64,000 bases of DNA from Phorcus lineatus (GCA_921293015.1 OV121086.1:34037194-34101193), one strand, 5' to 3'. Positions 44,987-59,377 are shown, counted from the stretch's first letter. Translations and numbers: made by a program. The notes: generated by a model from the letters alone, not told the origin.

Positions 44987-47900
44987 GTTTAAATTTTGAT
45001 GAGTGTACTCAGTATCTAGTGAATGTCCTCATTTTAAAAAATTGAATTCTCTCTTTACACCACTCAATTACAACAATTCATAAACATACTCAATATCTTG
45101 TAAACATCTTCATTTTCAAATTTGACATCTCTCTTTACACCACTTGAAAAACAAGCCTCATAACAATAGTCAAATTACAAGGATCTTATTTTGTCATTGT
45201 TTGAAACATAGTCATAAAAATTTGGATGACATCTCATAAATGTACTCAACATCTCCTAAATGTCCTCAAATTCAGAGTAACCGAAATGTTACTTCCTGTG
45301 GGCCACTTGTCCCATCACTCTCCTATCCTCGTCCCCGTTGGATAAATGTGTATATTGGTCAATTTCAATTACTCATTTGACATGAACGAGCTTCATTTCA
45401 TGTCGGTTTACCTCGCCTTGTTGCTTCTCCCTTTGTCCAGTTGTCTATCGCATGACTCAAGTAATCAACGTCCATAACCAAAGTATTCAATTGTTCATTT
45501 GTCGTCAGCCAATAACAAAGGAAATATCAAGTGTGGATTTAACTCCTGACTGGACGCATGTCATTTGTTATAAACAGTTATTAGATTTTCTTGTTATCGA
45601 TGGCACTATTTAAAAAAGGGTCAATTCGGGAGGTTTTAGCCAGGCTTTTTCTGTTATCAAGACATCAACATCTGTCATGTGCTTAGCCAACCCATTCTTT
45701 TATCAAACCAAAAAAGTCATCAAAGAGTTAAGAACAAATTGGCACAGCACTAGAGATAAAGTTCATATAAATGATATCGTATTTTTATGGATATCCATTG
45801 TTTGCTTGTTATAAAAAATGTATCAAAGAGGTAATAAGTTAGTACAGCTCCAGACAGACGAAACCCATATAAAGCATCTGGAAATTGTAACTTCTTTATA
45901 ACTGGTCCTTACCTTCGTTACACTTACCAAATATCAACTTATCAATTTCTCTCCTTTAAATTTCATTGTATGAAATTTAGAAAGTTGTGACATCAAAACA
46001 TAAGATGAATGTCTAATTGATAAACGAATGCCCATATAGCTCTGAACAATAACTCACTCAAGTACTCTATAATAGTCAAATTAGGATGTAATTTTGTCAT
46101 TAAAATGAAAATGAGTATCACAGCAATATTAATGTCCTCAAAATCGATGAATGTCCAAAATTTTGATCTCTTTTTACACCACATTTCAAAGCAGCATCTA
46201 ACAATCTCATTGTTTGGAGAAAAAAATTTTTTATATGACTTGTCATGAATTTCCTCAATGTCATAATGATAAGAACTTTTAGAGTAGATGTTTCCTCATA
46301 GTCATTTTAACAAGCATGTACTCTTCAGTAGTTTCCCATCAGGAAGCTGCTTATTCAGCTGAGTAAGCATTTTCATTTTCAAAATAAATCGAAAAATCGA
46401 AAACACATCTGTATCAAATCAACATCAAGCTGGGTTGAAAATTTTTCGCCAATTTCAGCAAAATTAAATCCTCTTTGTTAGGGAGCCTTTGATCTTGTCG
46501 TGTGAAGTGTTTTTCTTTAATCTTTCATATTAGATTCCCTTTCGGTGATGTCACACATAGCTGACTGGAGTGTTTTGTTGGTAAACTTAACAGACTGTGA
46601 CAGGTCGTAGGCTATCGTCTATTGTGAAATTGAAATCGATTCAAGTTTAAGTCGATTGGTGTAAATTCTGTTATGTACGAAAAATTTTTGGTGGATGTCA
46701 ATTTCCATCAATTCACCACATCATTTTTAAAAAAAAGAGACTTATCTCATTATGTTTTTTTTTCCCTTTCTGATGCAATAAGGATAACAGCTATTTTATA
46801 AGTTATAACATTATCAATGATCAATTATTATCCTTTTCATAGATAGTGTGAAATATCACAAATTGTTAATTATTGTTTGTTGGCACTATGTAATAAAGAT
46901 GCCGGATAAAAGACATATTTTTTTAATTTCTTTGATAAGTTCTTATTAGATGTTGCCATTAAATGTTGACATCAATGATAAAAGTACAATCTCATCAATC
47001 ACTGAATATTACTGAATCATTCATATTTATATACAGAAAACACGTTTGATCTACAATTACCTCAAAATTACTTGAATCCTAATTTACAACCATTATTTTG
47101 TTTTATGAAATCTATAATTATTACTGCATGGGTGTGTCTAATAAAGAAAATGATCTTATTGTCCAATATGATAATCCTGAGAGTAAAAAGAAACTCATTA
47201 TCATCAATTTGATTAGCCAAATTATGCCGAATTTGACATAACTGGATTTTTTATATTGACAAGATAGGAAATATCTTTCTTAATTCTGAAGTTGTTAGTT
47301 TCACCTGTGGCGTACATGATAAAGCGTTGTACAATATTTTTCTACAGCTGTCGACAAGCGAAAAAGATGTTAGCGTGTATTGGTGCAATAAGTCAGTGTC
47401 TTTATAAACTTTTAGGACCACAATCAATACATATACTGTTTGAAGGTAGTTTTGGATTATAAGTTATCAACTAAAGTACTCATTGATTTCAACTTGTATC
47501 CAATCCATGTTGGACAAAGTAAGTTTATAAGATTTATGGTACAATTCAGCAACTGTGTATCGATTTTTCTCTAAGTTTGTCATCTGCCTCCTCCATCTTG
47601 TTTATTTATTGCTGAGTTTTATTAAGATTTTGACAGCATATTTCAATGGAAAATTAATTAACTTTGTTAAGCGATTTGGCAATTATGCATCTTTGAGAGT
47701 TGGTTCACGAGGGTGAGGTTACAAAAGTGTGATATTAATTTTCACAAAAATTAACGAAAGAAGTTAACTGTTTTGATTGTTATTCATTATAAAACAGTAA
47801 TATGTCAAGTTTACTATTTCAATCCAAGTTCAGTCATATTAGCGAATCTAAATATGAAATATAATCCTGTGAATGGAGATTTTTGTGTTACTGATGTCAA

Positions 47901-50900
47901 ATGGACTCAACAAGATTGATGGCTTTATATTTATAAACATGATGAGAAAATGATTAATCGCCTACCATACTTGATGATTAATTCACTTTGAGTTTTCATG
48001 ACAAGTTTCTTGTTTGTATACCGTTATGAGTATTTCTTCAGTCTGAATAATGATTAATGTGGACTTTGATAAATAATTGATTATGATATAGTTTATGATC
48101 AATTATTCATTATTAGACCAAAATGAATATTGATATATTTATTTAATCAATAAGTATTACAATCATAACAATATTATGGAACATTTTAACTTTTCTTGTC
48201 ACTGCATGGCCAACCCTATTCTGCAGTCGTACACAGTGATACATGTCAAATATACTCCCAAGATTTTGATGAATAAACATTGCAAAATTATAAAATTTGT
48301 TATTCTGAATTTGAATCTCAACTTTGTAGTGCATATCGTTAGGTGCCAGTAAACATCAAACCTGATAATCTGATTTGTAGAGAAATACATGCCATTAAGA
48401 TAGTGGACGAATTAAACATTGGAATATTTGGATTATAAAATGGTTATATTTGGGATCACAATATCTACAACACTATTAATTCTTGTACTTTTTGACCAAG
48501 TCCCTTGTGAGATTCAAATCAACATCCTCTGACTCAGAAAACAATTGCCGGCACTGAACATACAAACAGCTTATCCACACAACCACCGGACATTGACACA
48601 AATCCAGGCCCTAAAACTGGACATTTGGACTGTCCTAAAATCTTTACTCCCAGCACTGATAGGGCCACAGGCTTGTACTATGTTATCTTTACAATGTGAT
48701 CTTGAAGATGTAATCTACGGTAGGTAAACGTAGGTATGACATATATGTCAAATACCTATACACTATCAACTGAAAATCATAGTATGCTGTAAGTGTGTAT
48801 CTTATCAAGTCTAGCGGAATTATGCTGTCTCATAATGACTGTATCACACGTGTCATCACCAACCATCCACAATGATGATGAGTTCGGCAAACATGGAGTT
48901 AATCTTTATCTCTCAGTATTGACTAATCCTGCATTTGAAATCGACCACCCACCATAGCCAACCGTCTTGTTATGTAACATTTGTTTCTGTTGTGTTAACC
49001 ACCTTAATGCCATGGCAATCTTGAGTGATGTATTGATTAACCCTTGCTTTGCTTAATTTTATTGATATGGATAATTTGAAATCAACCGGTCATTACTGTG
49101 AATTGTCAAAGAAATTAAGTTATGAAAGAGGTATTTGTTGTGTTAACCACTTTAATGCTGGGGAAACATATCATCCTTTCAAATACTTTTGTTGATGTAA
49201 TTCTTTTGTTATCTGGGTATTTGTAAAAGTTGATGATTAAAAGGATAGATAGAATTGATAAAATTTTATGATGTTTAGAATATTTTATGATGAGCATTTA
49301 AGTTGCATGACAACTCAATACATGTTTTAAGATAATTATTACTCATATGGTGAGAAATAAGCTGTAACATATTTTTCATATGAGCACATGTGCATTAATC
49401 ACTTTTGCAAAGTGACATGATAAATAAGTTGTTTGTGACATCACTGAAGCATTTTGTTGCAAGAGAAAAAGGCTGTTTCTTTGCTTTTTTGTGTGATTTA
49501 AATGTAATAATCTTGGTAATAAAGAAATCATTACAGTATCACATAATGAATCTAGTTATAACACTCGCTTTTGCTCAGGTGATACAAGAATCATACTTAT
49601 CTCTATATATGTCATCTTTACAATTATCTTCTGTTTCTATTTAGTTTCAATATTTATTTGTACCATACATTATTACATACTGGTGAATAATACAAATGCA
49701 AATATACTTACATGTTTAATAAATCACTATATCTTAGATTTTATGTTGAATCGTTTCTATAATATTTCATCATGATTAATTCTTCGTTTGAAATTTTGAT
49801 GATTGTAGACAGTTTCTGTTGAAAATGATAAAACTTGAACCTCAAGATTTTAATATTATGAGCTATGTGTCTCTCTGATTAAAAGCTCATCTCTCTTTTG
49901 AAAATTAATTAAATGAATTTCAGTTGTTAGGTTTTCAATTAATTTTGCTTTGAATTTGAACAAAAGGCAATCAATCCATTAATTCTTTACTCTGCTGATG
50001 AAAGGATTCAAACAAAGGAAATATTTCATGGAAACGTTAAAAAATGAAAAATGAAAAATATTAATTTGCATGCTCTAAGACATTTCAGTTTAAGAGAAAA
50101 AAAGATATACTTTGTTATCATTATTATATACTTTATTGTATATTGATCCATTAACCCTTCACATGTGCTTCTTTAAACCTATTATTTGAGGTTCTCAGAA
50201 TATTTGCTTTGTGAATGAATATGGTATAGTAGTAATTGAACCAGCGACTTATTTGACAGGAATATGTATTAGGTCACACAAACTGATTCTATCAAAGAAT
50301 TATATGTCTTTTTGACATTTATCTTCAATTGTCGATTTGAAATAGGTTTGATATGTGAATTATTTCATTTTCTTTGTTAATGGCAAGCAATCTTCTTGAT
50401 GAATGAGATATGTCTCTGACATTTGTCTGTCATGTCCGTCATGGGAATGTCATGTCACTCATAAATCTTACACTTGTATTGAAGTAATAATTTATGTTTT
50501 ACATTAAGAGATTTTTGGGCTGTATTTCAAGTTTTCTGTTTTTATCTACTAAAATCCTTTTTGAAAGCAATAATTTTGACATCTGTAACTAATAGTTTTA
50601 AAAGATTTGGCTCTTAAAGATGTCAATTGTTTTTATCATTTATTTGAGAGATAGATAGCTGTGATTTGATGTTAGATTTCATACACATACATATCTTTTA
50701 GAAAATGTATGCAAAATATAAATAGCGACTATACAAGAACCAGTTTTCAATCGAATTTATAACATGCTATAACTGATAACTTCAAACTAATTTAATTAAT
50801 TTTGACAAGCCAAATCATCAAGTTTGAATATATTTTTTCATGATTAGAGTACATGTATGTCATTACGAGCCAACACTAACAGATTATAACTCTTACATGA

Positions 50901-51144
50901 TCTAAAAGACACATCATTATATTTTTTACAGAGTGTAATTTCTTATCAGTCTGGGTCATCGTGACCGATCTCTTATCCAATCAGAATCCTTACTTATTGA
51001 TTACATAGGAGAAATCTCATTATTAATATTGGTGTTCTAATTACTTACCTATATACTTACCTTTGCAGTTATATCCCTAGCTGGAATATCATTAGTCCCT
51101 TGTCAATCTTTGACTATAGTTACAAGATTTGCTTCAAGTAATTT
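44987..51144. other. Unassigned DNA with a few complex patches
   Basis: No gene was recognised. About 45.28-45.62 kb is GC-richer and more complex (tcgtccccgttggataaatg, gccaataacaaagg), a candidate regulatory element. A 10-bp stem, aataattgat at 48072-48081 and atcaattatt at 48098-48107, encloses 16 nt. Frames are at most 79 codons with no domain. Confidence 0.35.
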
Positions 51145-51345
51145 AATAATAATAATAATGTGGATATTTATATGGCGCCTTTTCCACGTCCTAAGACATT
51201 CTCAAAGCGCTACCTACATCATTACCCTGAGGGAAGTGTACTTTCAAAGCTGCTACTAAGCGCTAAGCGCGACCATATAGGTCCGTACAACCCTATATTC
51301 AGGTACCCATTTTAACAGCTGGGTGGACTGAGTGCAATTTAGCTA
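51145..51345. mobile_element. Dispersed repeat D with (AAT)n end
   Basis: The segment starts aataataataataatg and goes on with tatttatatggcgccttttc, catt+ctcaaagcgctac, and taccctgagg, then cgctaagcgc. From general knowledge, words of the type ttatatagcgcctttt and tcaaagcgct recur in many marine invertebrate genomes as a dispersed repeat. The simple (AAT)n end suggests a retroposon tail, read on the minus strand. There is only one copy in this window, so class and right boundary are uncertain. Confidence 0.5.
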
Positions 51346-54300
51346 CAGTAGAATAGTTTTTCACAGAATTTTCAGCAGTTCAAGGGTAATGTAGGTGCAA
51401 GGTTTTAAATCCAAATTAACTTTCCGACCAACTTTGGCCAAACTTGCATTTAGAAGGCAGGTAGTACAGATTTTGAGCAGAGTTTAGGTAGTTAGCAATC
51501 AAGAATTTTTCTGTTTCAGTGTTAAGTGGATTTGTTAGTTTTGATTTGTTTTCATTAAATGATCATATTTACCAAAACAAATTGGTTAGATTTTAATTGT
51601 TGGAGTTTTATTTTCATTGTATTGAAAAATGTAGATCTTTCTACAATGATCCTCTAAAATATTATATATTTGCTTTCATCCTTAAGTTTCAAATTGTTGA
51701 ATAAGGAATTATTAATTTAGGGAATTATTCATTTCTTTGGAAAACATAAGCCTTTTACAAAGATTCTTTTATCGATTTGATATGTATGTTATGCAGTAAA
51801 AACAAGTGGAAAATGCAAGACAATAATTTGCTAAAATGTTATCTGATATAGGAAATGTTATTTACTTGATTGAAAGAAGGGAGCTTTTTATTTATCTCAA
51901 TTTGATAGCAATTCTAAAGTGATAAGTTTGATAATCATGATTTGCACCCTCAACATGAAAATAACTGCCTTTCATAATTTTCAAAGAAGTTAATCGGAGA
52001 GTAAATTTTTGTTGTCATCATAAACCTCATCACTGGGTTAAAGTAATGAATATGGAGAAATCATTCCAGTACAAACCATCCAAAATACAAACGTGTAAGG
52101 ATTTCAGGAGATTTTCTCTCCGGGCTCAAGACCACAATCCAATTAGTTTTTTGTCACATAAATCGTAAGCCACAAAACGATACCTTTATGAATTTCTCAT
52201 TCATTTTACAAAAGTTATTTATTTAGAATTCTTTAATATTCACGGTGAAGATGCTGTTTTCAGCCTCAATCAATTTTGAAATCAATTTTGTTGCTGAATT
52301 TAACTTGTGGCAAGGCAGCTTCAGGTCGAAGGGACATTTTCAGGCAATTCTCGTCAAATCCTTTCAAATATTATCACGCGATTTGAGGACATTTTAGGGA
52401 TGAACTCCGATAGCTTTATATGCAAATTTATTGGTTGATGGGAAGGGTCAGACTTTGATTGGTCGTCCATCTTGACGAAAGGTCAACATGAGATCCTTGC
52501 AGGGTTGTCTCAGCTCAACAGCAGGGTCTTGTTGGCAACAGGTGCCTTTAAATCGTCCCCATTGGCTTTCATTGGCGTTGATCAGAATACAAAATCAGGA
52601 CATAAAAATAGCAATTTTCCAGCAAATAAAAAACAGAGATTTGAATCAACAGATGATGGAACATGGTTGCTTCGACTTCTTGTGGGAGTCTTTAACAAAA
52701 CATTGTTGCTTTTATTTCTATTTAACTCTCAAGTTTTGATTAAGCCCATATTATTGCTAACTGGCAGTTTTATGTATCCACTTGTCACAATTATGTTTAA
52801 TCGCTATTTCAAATTTAACCATTTGAATTTTCCTTGTATTTTCATTTAAAAATAAATATTGATTTTGATTCTTGCATTTCTCCAAAAAATTGCTAAAATT
52901 ATTCCATTTTAGCACTTGTTTGCCAATCCATTATCGTCTTCTCCGTATTATGTGAAATTCAACAGTGTTGATGTCAATCTTTTTTAAATAGACACTTGTT
53001 CATTTAATTTTTTGAATGGTGGATATGTCACATAACCTTGCATATTTCTCACAACCTTTGCTTACATACTGGATATATTGTTGCACAGGAAATTAGATAG
53101 GCCCAACCTCTTTCAACACCTTTAAAAAACATAATTTAAACTTAGGAAAACAAGATTTAAGTTAAAAAAATCAGTCTTATTCCTGGAAATTGTAAACAGT
53201 TGATAAAAAAGGCAGAAAATGTCTTAGTGTTTGGGAGAGATAAACCAAATGACACTCGCAAAATATAATTTGTTCTGTTTCAAATTGGTATTTTCATCTC
53301 AAGGTGGTTATTTCCCTGTTATTGGGTGCATTACAGTATTAAAGCTATGAAATAAGAACTTATTTTGTGGGTGGAGCTTTCTTGAACGTTGGAAAGGTTG
53401 GAAAGGATTTAATTTCATTTTACGATATTTTTCTTACGAAAATAATCTTTAATGTTTCTTCTCAGTGCAAATTCTATGATATCAGCTGTTATTACGAATA
53501 CATTTTTAATAGTGTGCTAATACAATAACATAGAGTGATAAATGTATTTCATCTTTTGCGTCTAAGTTGTGGAGTCTTTGAGTAAAGATAGTTTTTATGA
53601 TTTTTTAAGTTTCAGAAACATATGGTTATCATTACTTGCAGATACTGTATTTTGTTTTCTGTGATGTGAACTTCTGTTTTGAACACTTGTCAAAGATATA
53701 AATGTTGATTTCCAGTGAATTATTTGTTTATTTAACAACGAGATGATAAAAGACATTTGTTTTTCATGATGATATCTAAATCATTATCAATGGAAGACTG
53801 TCTGCTTTCATGTGTGGGCTTGCTTTTGTCTGTGACGAAACTCTTTAATTCTTTATCCTTTTGTGTTATTGATCACAGCTGATAGTTATCATCACACCCG
53901 TTATTCACCAGTTGGTCGAAATGTACACCTGATTGATTGATATAAACAACTTTGTGTTACATTGTATCCAGCTTTCTCCAATAGGCCTCTGATCATACAT
54001 GCAACCCATAGCGAAATATCACACAATATTGCATGTCAGGAAGCATCAACGAGCTAATATTGGATCAGTTTGCGCTGTAATTTGTAAGCACTGACATGAC
54101 AGATGTGTATATTTACACTTGATTACTTGTAATTCCCGTCTTACGTAACCTACCCTGCCACCAAAACGTCTTTCAGTCATGTACGGAGCAAAACACAGGA
54201 ACTAGGGACCGCGATCACATTAACCATGAGAGTGTTATCTTCGGAAATCATTGCTCAGGGATGTCTAGAACCTAACCATCTGAAACCTACAGATACGATG

Positions 54301-57300
54301 ATGTATTCATCATAATAAATGTATTCTGATAAAGTTAGATGCATAGAGGATAAGTATCCGAAAGTTGGCTTGTAGAACATCCAAAGAAAGTCTTCCTCCA
54401 TTACTGTTCTATGAAACAAGAAAATGGAAGATAATTATCCAAAATTTAAAATTTACATTCTATGATTTTATTACAGGACATGAATATGTAATGTTTATCA
54501 TCGTCAAAACACTAAATAAGTATGTCTTCTTTAGTGATATAGTACTAGCACAAGTATGGATCATCTAATTAGAGAGCTACAAAAATTAATTTCTGTAATG
54601 AATATTATAATTATATGAAATTATAAGTGAAAAATCCTCAAAAAGCTGTTAACATTATATTCTACCACAATTTCACATTATAACAGATTTTATATAGGGA
54701 AATAACATCTAAAAGCTAAGAAATTTGTCTTTTATGACAAATATTGTAACAGTTTACAAATGGTGCATAATATCCCATAGATTATGAAAATTATCTTATA
54801 AGATATTATGACCGGTCAAGTATGGATCATAATCGTCCAACGGCTATCTGCTGTAACAAATTTCATGACAGAATATGTATTTAGCATAATCTTCCACAAC
54901 TTACGAGAGAAAGCAAGCATGTAATCCGTGAAAGCTGTACTGTAAGACTTTGCTCCATGACTCCTCTGTCCTCGAGCCTCTTACATCAACTCACGGGCTG
55001 TGTCACAACACTGGGAAATTGACAACCTGTCATAATTAACCTCCCTAATTAAACGGTAAACATGAGATTACTAGAGTCAGTTTGACGCCAAACGCATGTA
55101 AATTTTTCAAACATGGATTTTAAGCTAATAATGAATGTATTCTGGTCATATTGGAATTCATTAAAAAGGTCTTTTTGTCTTCTTGAGATTTTAGTTTTGA
55201 TTTATGCTTTTTCTGTTTGATTTATCTGCAAGGGGAAGTCATATTTTGTGATATATGAATTTCATTAAAGTTTGTTGCTGTTCATAAATTTTGAAAAATT
55301 TTCAGTATTCATTTACATTTATAAATGTTTTTAGAAAATATTTGGACACTTTCAGTTTTTATGAATTCGTTAATGAACTTAAACTTATTATCAAATTCAA
55401 ATATAAGACCCCAAAAATTACAACATTTTATGTTTTTATCTCGTTATAATATGCAAAAATTAAAGAAAAAATTGATAAGGTGTATTTTGAAATATTTGTA
55501 AAACATTGTTCATAAGTAAACCTCCCAAGGAGAAATAAAATTCTTACCATCAGAGATAAAAAGATTGATGTCAGACCGTATTTTCACATTCTTTCATCTT
55601 TATCGAACATGTCGATTTCAATCACTGATTAGCATTCACTCTCTTAAAACATCATTGTTTATGAATGAAATTGACAAGTATTGTTTATTACAAGTTGACT
55701 GCATGGACCAATTTTACAGGAATATCAGAAAGACCAAACCAGACCCTAGGACAGAAACGAGTCTTGTGACATTAAACAGTCATCCTACTTGGGCAAAAAA
55801 CATATCTTAGTGTTGCTCTAAACATTTTGTGACCTTGTAGGGTTTAAACAAAGCTAAAAGTAGATAATCAGCATGTTTTATGGACTTTGTTATGCGGAGA
55901 AATAGATAAAAGAATGTTGGTTTCTCGGAAGATCAAAGCCCATGTGGAAATCAATAAACAGCCTATCATAGTATCAGTGTGTGCTTAATTAAGTTATTTT
56001 TCTGTAGATCTGATTTACAGGGATGGTTAACGAGCCTGAATCCTGCTGTGAGGATTAAAGATGTCAAGTCCTTGAAAATATTTATTCAAAGTTGATAAAT
56101 ATAGGGTCTTGTAAATTACTTTCTTCACATGTGATTTTGTTCTTTGCCACTGATCCTGATGTTTGGTATTGTGCAAAACATGAGATGAAAAAGTTTTGTT
56201 GTAGAATGATTAATCAAATAGCCCTAGTTCCCATCTAATCTTTAACCCTTTACATGCTGATGTAAGATTTGATTATCCAAGTTTGTCCTTTACCAGCAGG
56301 TTTTATATTATTCCAAGAATTCTTACTTCTTGACCATTCTCAGGGTTTATGCGTTAGGTATTATTCCTGTATTTCTGCCACTCAGAAATAATTTGATGCT
56401 ATGAATTCAACAGGTCAGTGGTTAACATGAACCGTTATTCACTTGAAGATAGTATCAGCTGCCTTTATATTTCACATCATGATTAAGCAGATAACCCATA
56501 AACCCATTAAACGGTTTTACTGAAATGAACAAAATGCTAAGTACAATTTTCAAGAACATCAGTTCAGTACATATGGAATATTTGTTGTGTATTTTAGGCA
56601 ATTCCAAAATAATGTTTACCTTCAAGTGCACATATCTGTTATCTTTCAAGAGATGGTGAAATAGTTTCAAAGTTGTTTTTAGCTGGAACACATTCCCCTC
56701 AAATTAACACCCAAAGCTAAATGTTTTGATATGTGCAGCTTTGCAAACCACATCCAATTAATCCTGCATTTGAAGATTCCATTTCTGGAAGTAGACAGAG
56801 TTTGGAAACAGAACACCCCTAATAAGCAACCCTCTCGATGCCAAAACCTGTCTTAAATATCCTTGGGTTGAAACCTCGGGAGTCAGGAATTTAAGAAAGA
56901 TTTGGCGAATTGTTCCCACAAAAACTTCTCTCCATCACACCTGGTCCTCAAGCTTAAATAAATAAATCGAGGGAAAAAATATTCTAATATGCACCGATGT
57001 ATGTTAAGATAAGTCGTAAATTTTGGTCTTTGGAGTGGATGTTCTCATTTTGTGTTATCTGTTGCTTTGTGTTTATAAATTCTTCGCGTGTCAGTTGTGT
57101 GAACTATTATTAAGTCCCAGAGTTCAGCAGCTACAACTGACTGACATTTTGGGTTTTCATTTTGATGTGTAACAGCTAAGGCAGAACCCTTTGGATTTAA
57201 AAAAATATTCCTTTGTCTTATTGTCTATTGTATTCTGAAGGGGATATCTTGAAATAGATTGAGGTAAATTTGTTAAAGGTTTGAATTTGCATTAGAATTT

Positions 57301-58936
57301 CCAAATCTAATAAGATTAACAAATGAATTTTTCACATGAAAAAACATATTTGGTTAAAGAAAACAAATTGTTTACCTCTATTTCCAAAAGTGGGAAAGCA
57401 GTCCTTGTACTTTTGGAAATCAAACATAATTGGAAATATTCCTGGCATTTGTTAGCGAGCAGTCAATTTAATTTTAATTCATCATCAAATACAGATTTGA
57501 TATGAGTGATTTCTGTTTGAATATAAATCTAAAGTTATAGCTTGAAATAAGAAGCCTGGCCATGCTGAGTTGCTACTTTACTGGAATCATAGCTCATTAA
57601 CAAAAACCTCATATTCGTAAAACTGACTAACACTTTAATCATTCCAACTTTGAGCAGCTAATTATGATTTTATATCTGTATAAAAATTCCAGCTGGGACT
57701 GTAAATGGCAGTGTCGAGAATCGTGATATTTAATATGACAGTATACATATCATGATACAGTCTCTGTATTGTAATAAAAATATCATTAATCAAAGTATTT
57801 GTCAAAAGTTAATCTTACTTCTTTCAAAATCCCCCAAAATAGTGTATTATGACACATATAAGATTGTTATGAGATATTTGATATGTATCGTATTATGAAA
57901 TTCTGTATCATCACATCTCTGAATAATTATATATTCATCTTGCATTTTTTCCTTGAAATAATTAGACCATTTGAATCTGTAACCATGGGAACAGATATAG
58001 AAGAATAAAATTTGAATTTAAAAAAAAACCCAAAGGTATTCTGGACCATTATCTAAAGCTTGACAATCCACAAATATAGAAAGGTACCTTTACAAAAAGG
58101 GTTTATACAGCTCTGGTATGTATCAGATTTTATTATTTTGACCCTTATAGACTTACATTTCCAATAACCCATCTCCATTGACAAGCAAGGCATTTGAAAA
58201 TGGCATTTATTGTACTTTATGGTGACCATAGAAACATAAGTACCCAGTACAGCTGGTCAGTCCGTGCTGGTGACCGATAGATAGAAAAAATATATATATA
58301 TGTATGTGGCAGGTGCTTTGTGTGGAAACCATAGCATCTTAAAAACTCAAGTGGAAACCATGTGTGACATAGGAGTTATTTAAGATCAGAAACACGCTAA
58401 TGGTTTTCACAGATAAAAAGTATGATAGACTTTGTCAGTCTCCTATTTACAATATCCATACAGTTAACTAAGGTTTTTCTGATGAATAAAACTTTCAATC
58501 ATTGTGTTTACTGTGTTCATTTCAAATGTTTTTGAATGTTTTTATGGAAAGAATTTGTGCTAGATTTTACACGTCTTCTTAAAGTAAGTACATTTTTTTG
58601 TTCATTTTCAGGGATTTTATTAACCATTAATGATTTCAAAGTCTCTTTGCAACTTTATATAGAACTATTATGTGTAAGTAAACCCTATTCTCTATGTTAT
58701 TAACATCATTAGACACAGGCTGGTCTGTTCCATTCTAGTTAAAGGGGTGATAGGAGCTAGCCTAAACTGTAGAAAAAGTTTCACTAAATTCAGTGTAGGC
58801 AAAGTGAACTGTAGGCAAAATTATACCTAACCTTATCCTAGTATCACTATGAAGCAATTAATCTCTCAGTCACACTTTATAAGCTGTTTGCCTAATAGGT
58901 CATTGTTTCTTAGTTTTAGAGAAATAAAGCTTATTA
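51346..58936. other. Unassigned T-rich DNA with candidate regulatory patches
   Basis: No exon was recognised. More complex, less AT-rich patches lie at about 52.30-52.57 kb, 53.87-54.25 kb and 54.93-55.10 kb. The last has two TAATTA-type words in cataattaacctccctaatt. The 125-codon frame at 52472-52849 begins with TTG and has no in-frame ATG until near its end, so it is not called. A short (TA)n tract is at about 58290-58300. Confidence 0.35.
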
Positions 58937-58949
58937 TCAAATATTAATA

Positions 58950-59259
58950 GGGGGTGGGATATCACTGTGATTAGCGCGTTTGGCTTTGGATCAACAGGTC
59001 GTTGGTTCGAATCCAGTTTTGGACTCTGCAAGTTGTCTTCAGTAGAGAAATGTTCTACATGCAGTAAGGTTTGGGTGCAATGCTACTCTGAATTTTAGCG
59101 CACTACCACCCAAGGTTCACTAGTTCCAGCCGATGCTCGCAGGTTTCACCGCAATGCATTGCCACAATGGTGTTGCATGCTTTCTCCCTGCAATAATACT
59201 AACAGCCGTGATATGAGTGAGTACTCTTGAAAGCGGTGTTAAACCAAAATCATCTCACC
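58950..59259 (+). mobile_element. Full-length family A SINE on + strand, 13-bp perfect TSD
   Basis: The head starts ggggtgggatatcactgtga, with a decayed A-box (tatcactgtgattag) and an intact B-box ggttcgaatcc. The body runs through gtcttcagtagagaaatgtt, gtaaggtttgggtgcaatgc and ccagccgatgctcgcaggtt to gcggtgttaaacc and a short catctcacc tail. Flanks tcaaatattaata at 58937-58949 and 59260-59272 are identical over 13 bp. It is the only full copy oriented to the right. It makes no protein. Confidence 0.92.
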
Positions 59260-59377
59260 TCAAATATTAATAAATTTAATTTTTCTCATTATACAGGAAA
59301 CGTGGTACCATGATTTTCAGTTCCTAAATGTAGACATGAAAATGAATAGCAGCTTATAACTTCATTCATAACCAGCT

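Noticed and set aside
46045..46062. Another tail-only retroposon insertion (aataactcactcaag)
   Set aside because: No flanking duplication could be found, and the match to the tail is only about 13 bases.
52472..52849. 125-codon open frame, the longest in the window
   Set aside because: It begins with TTG, has no in-frame ATG until near its end, has a second open frame over the same bases, and shows no recognisable domain.
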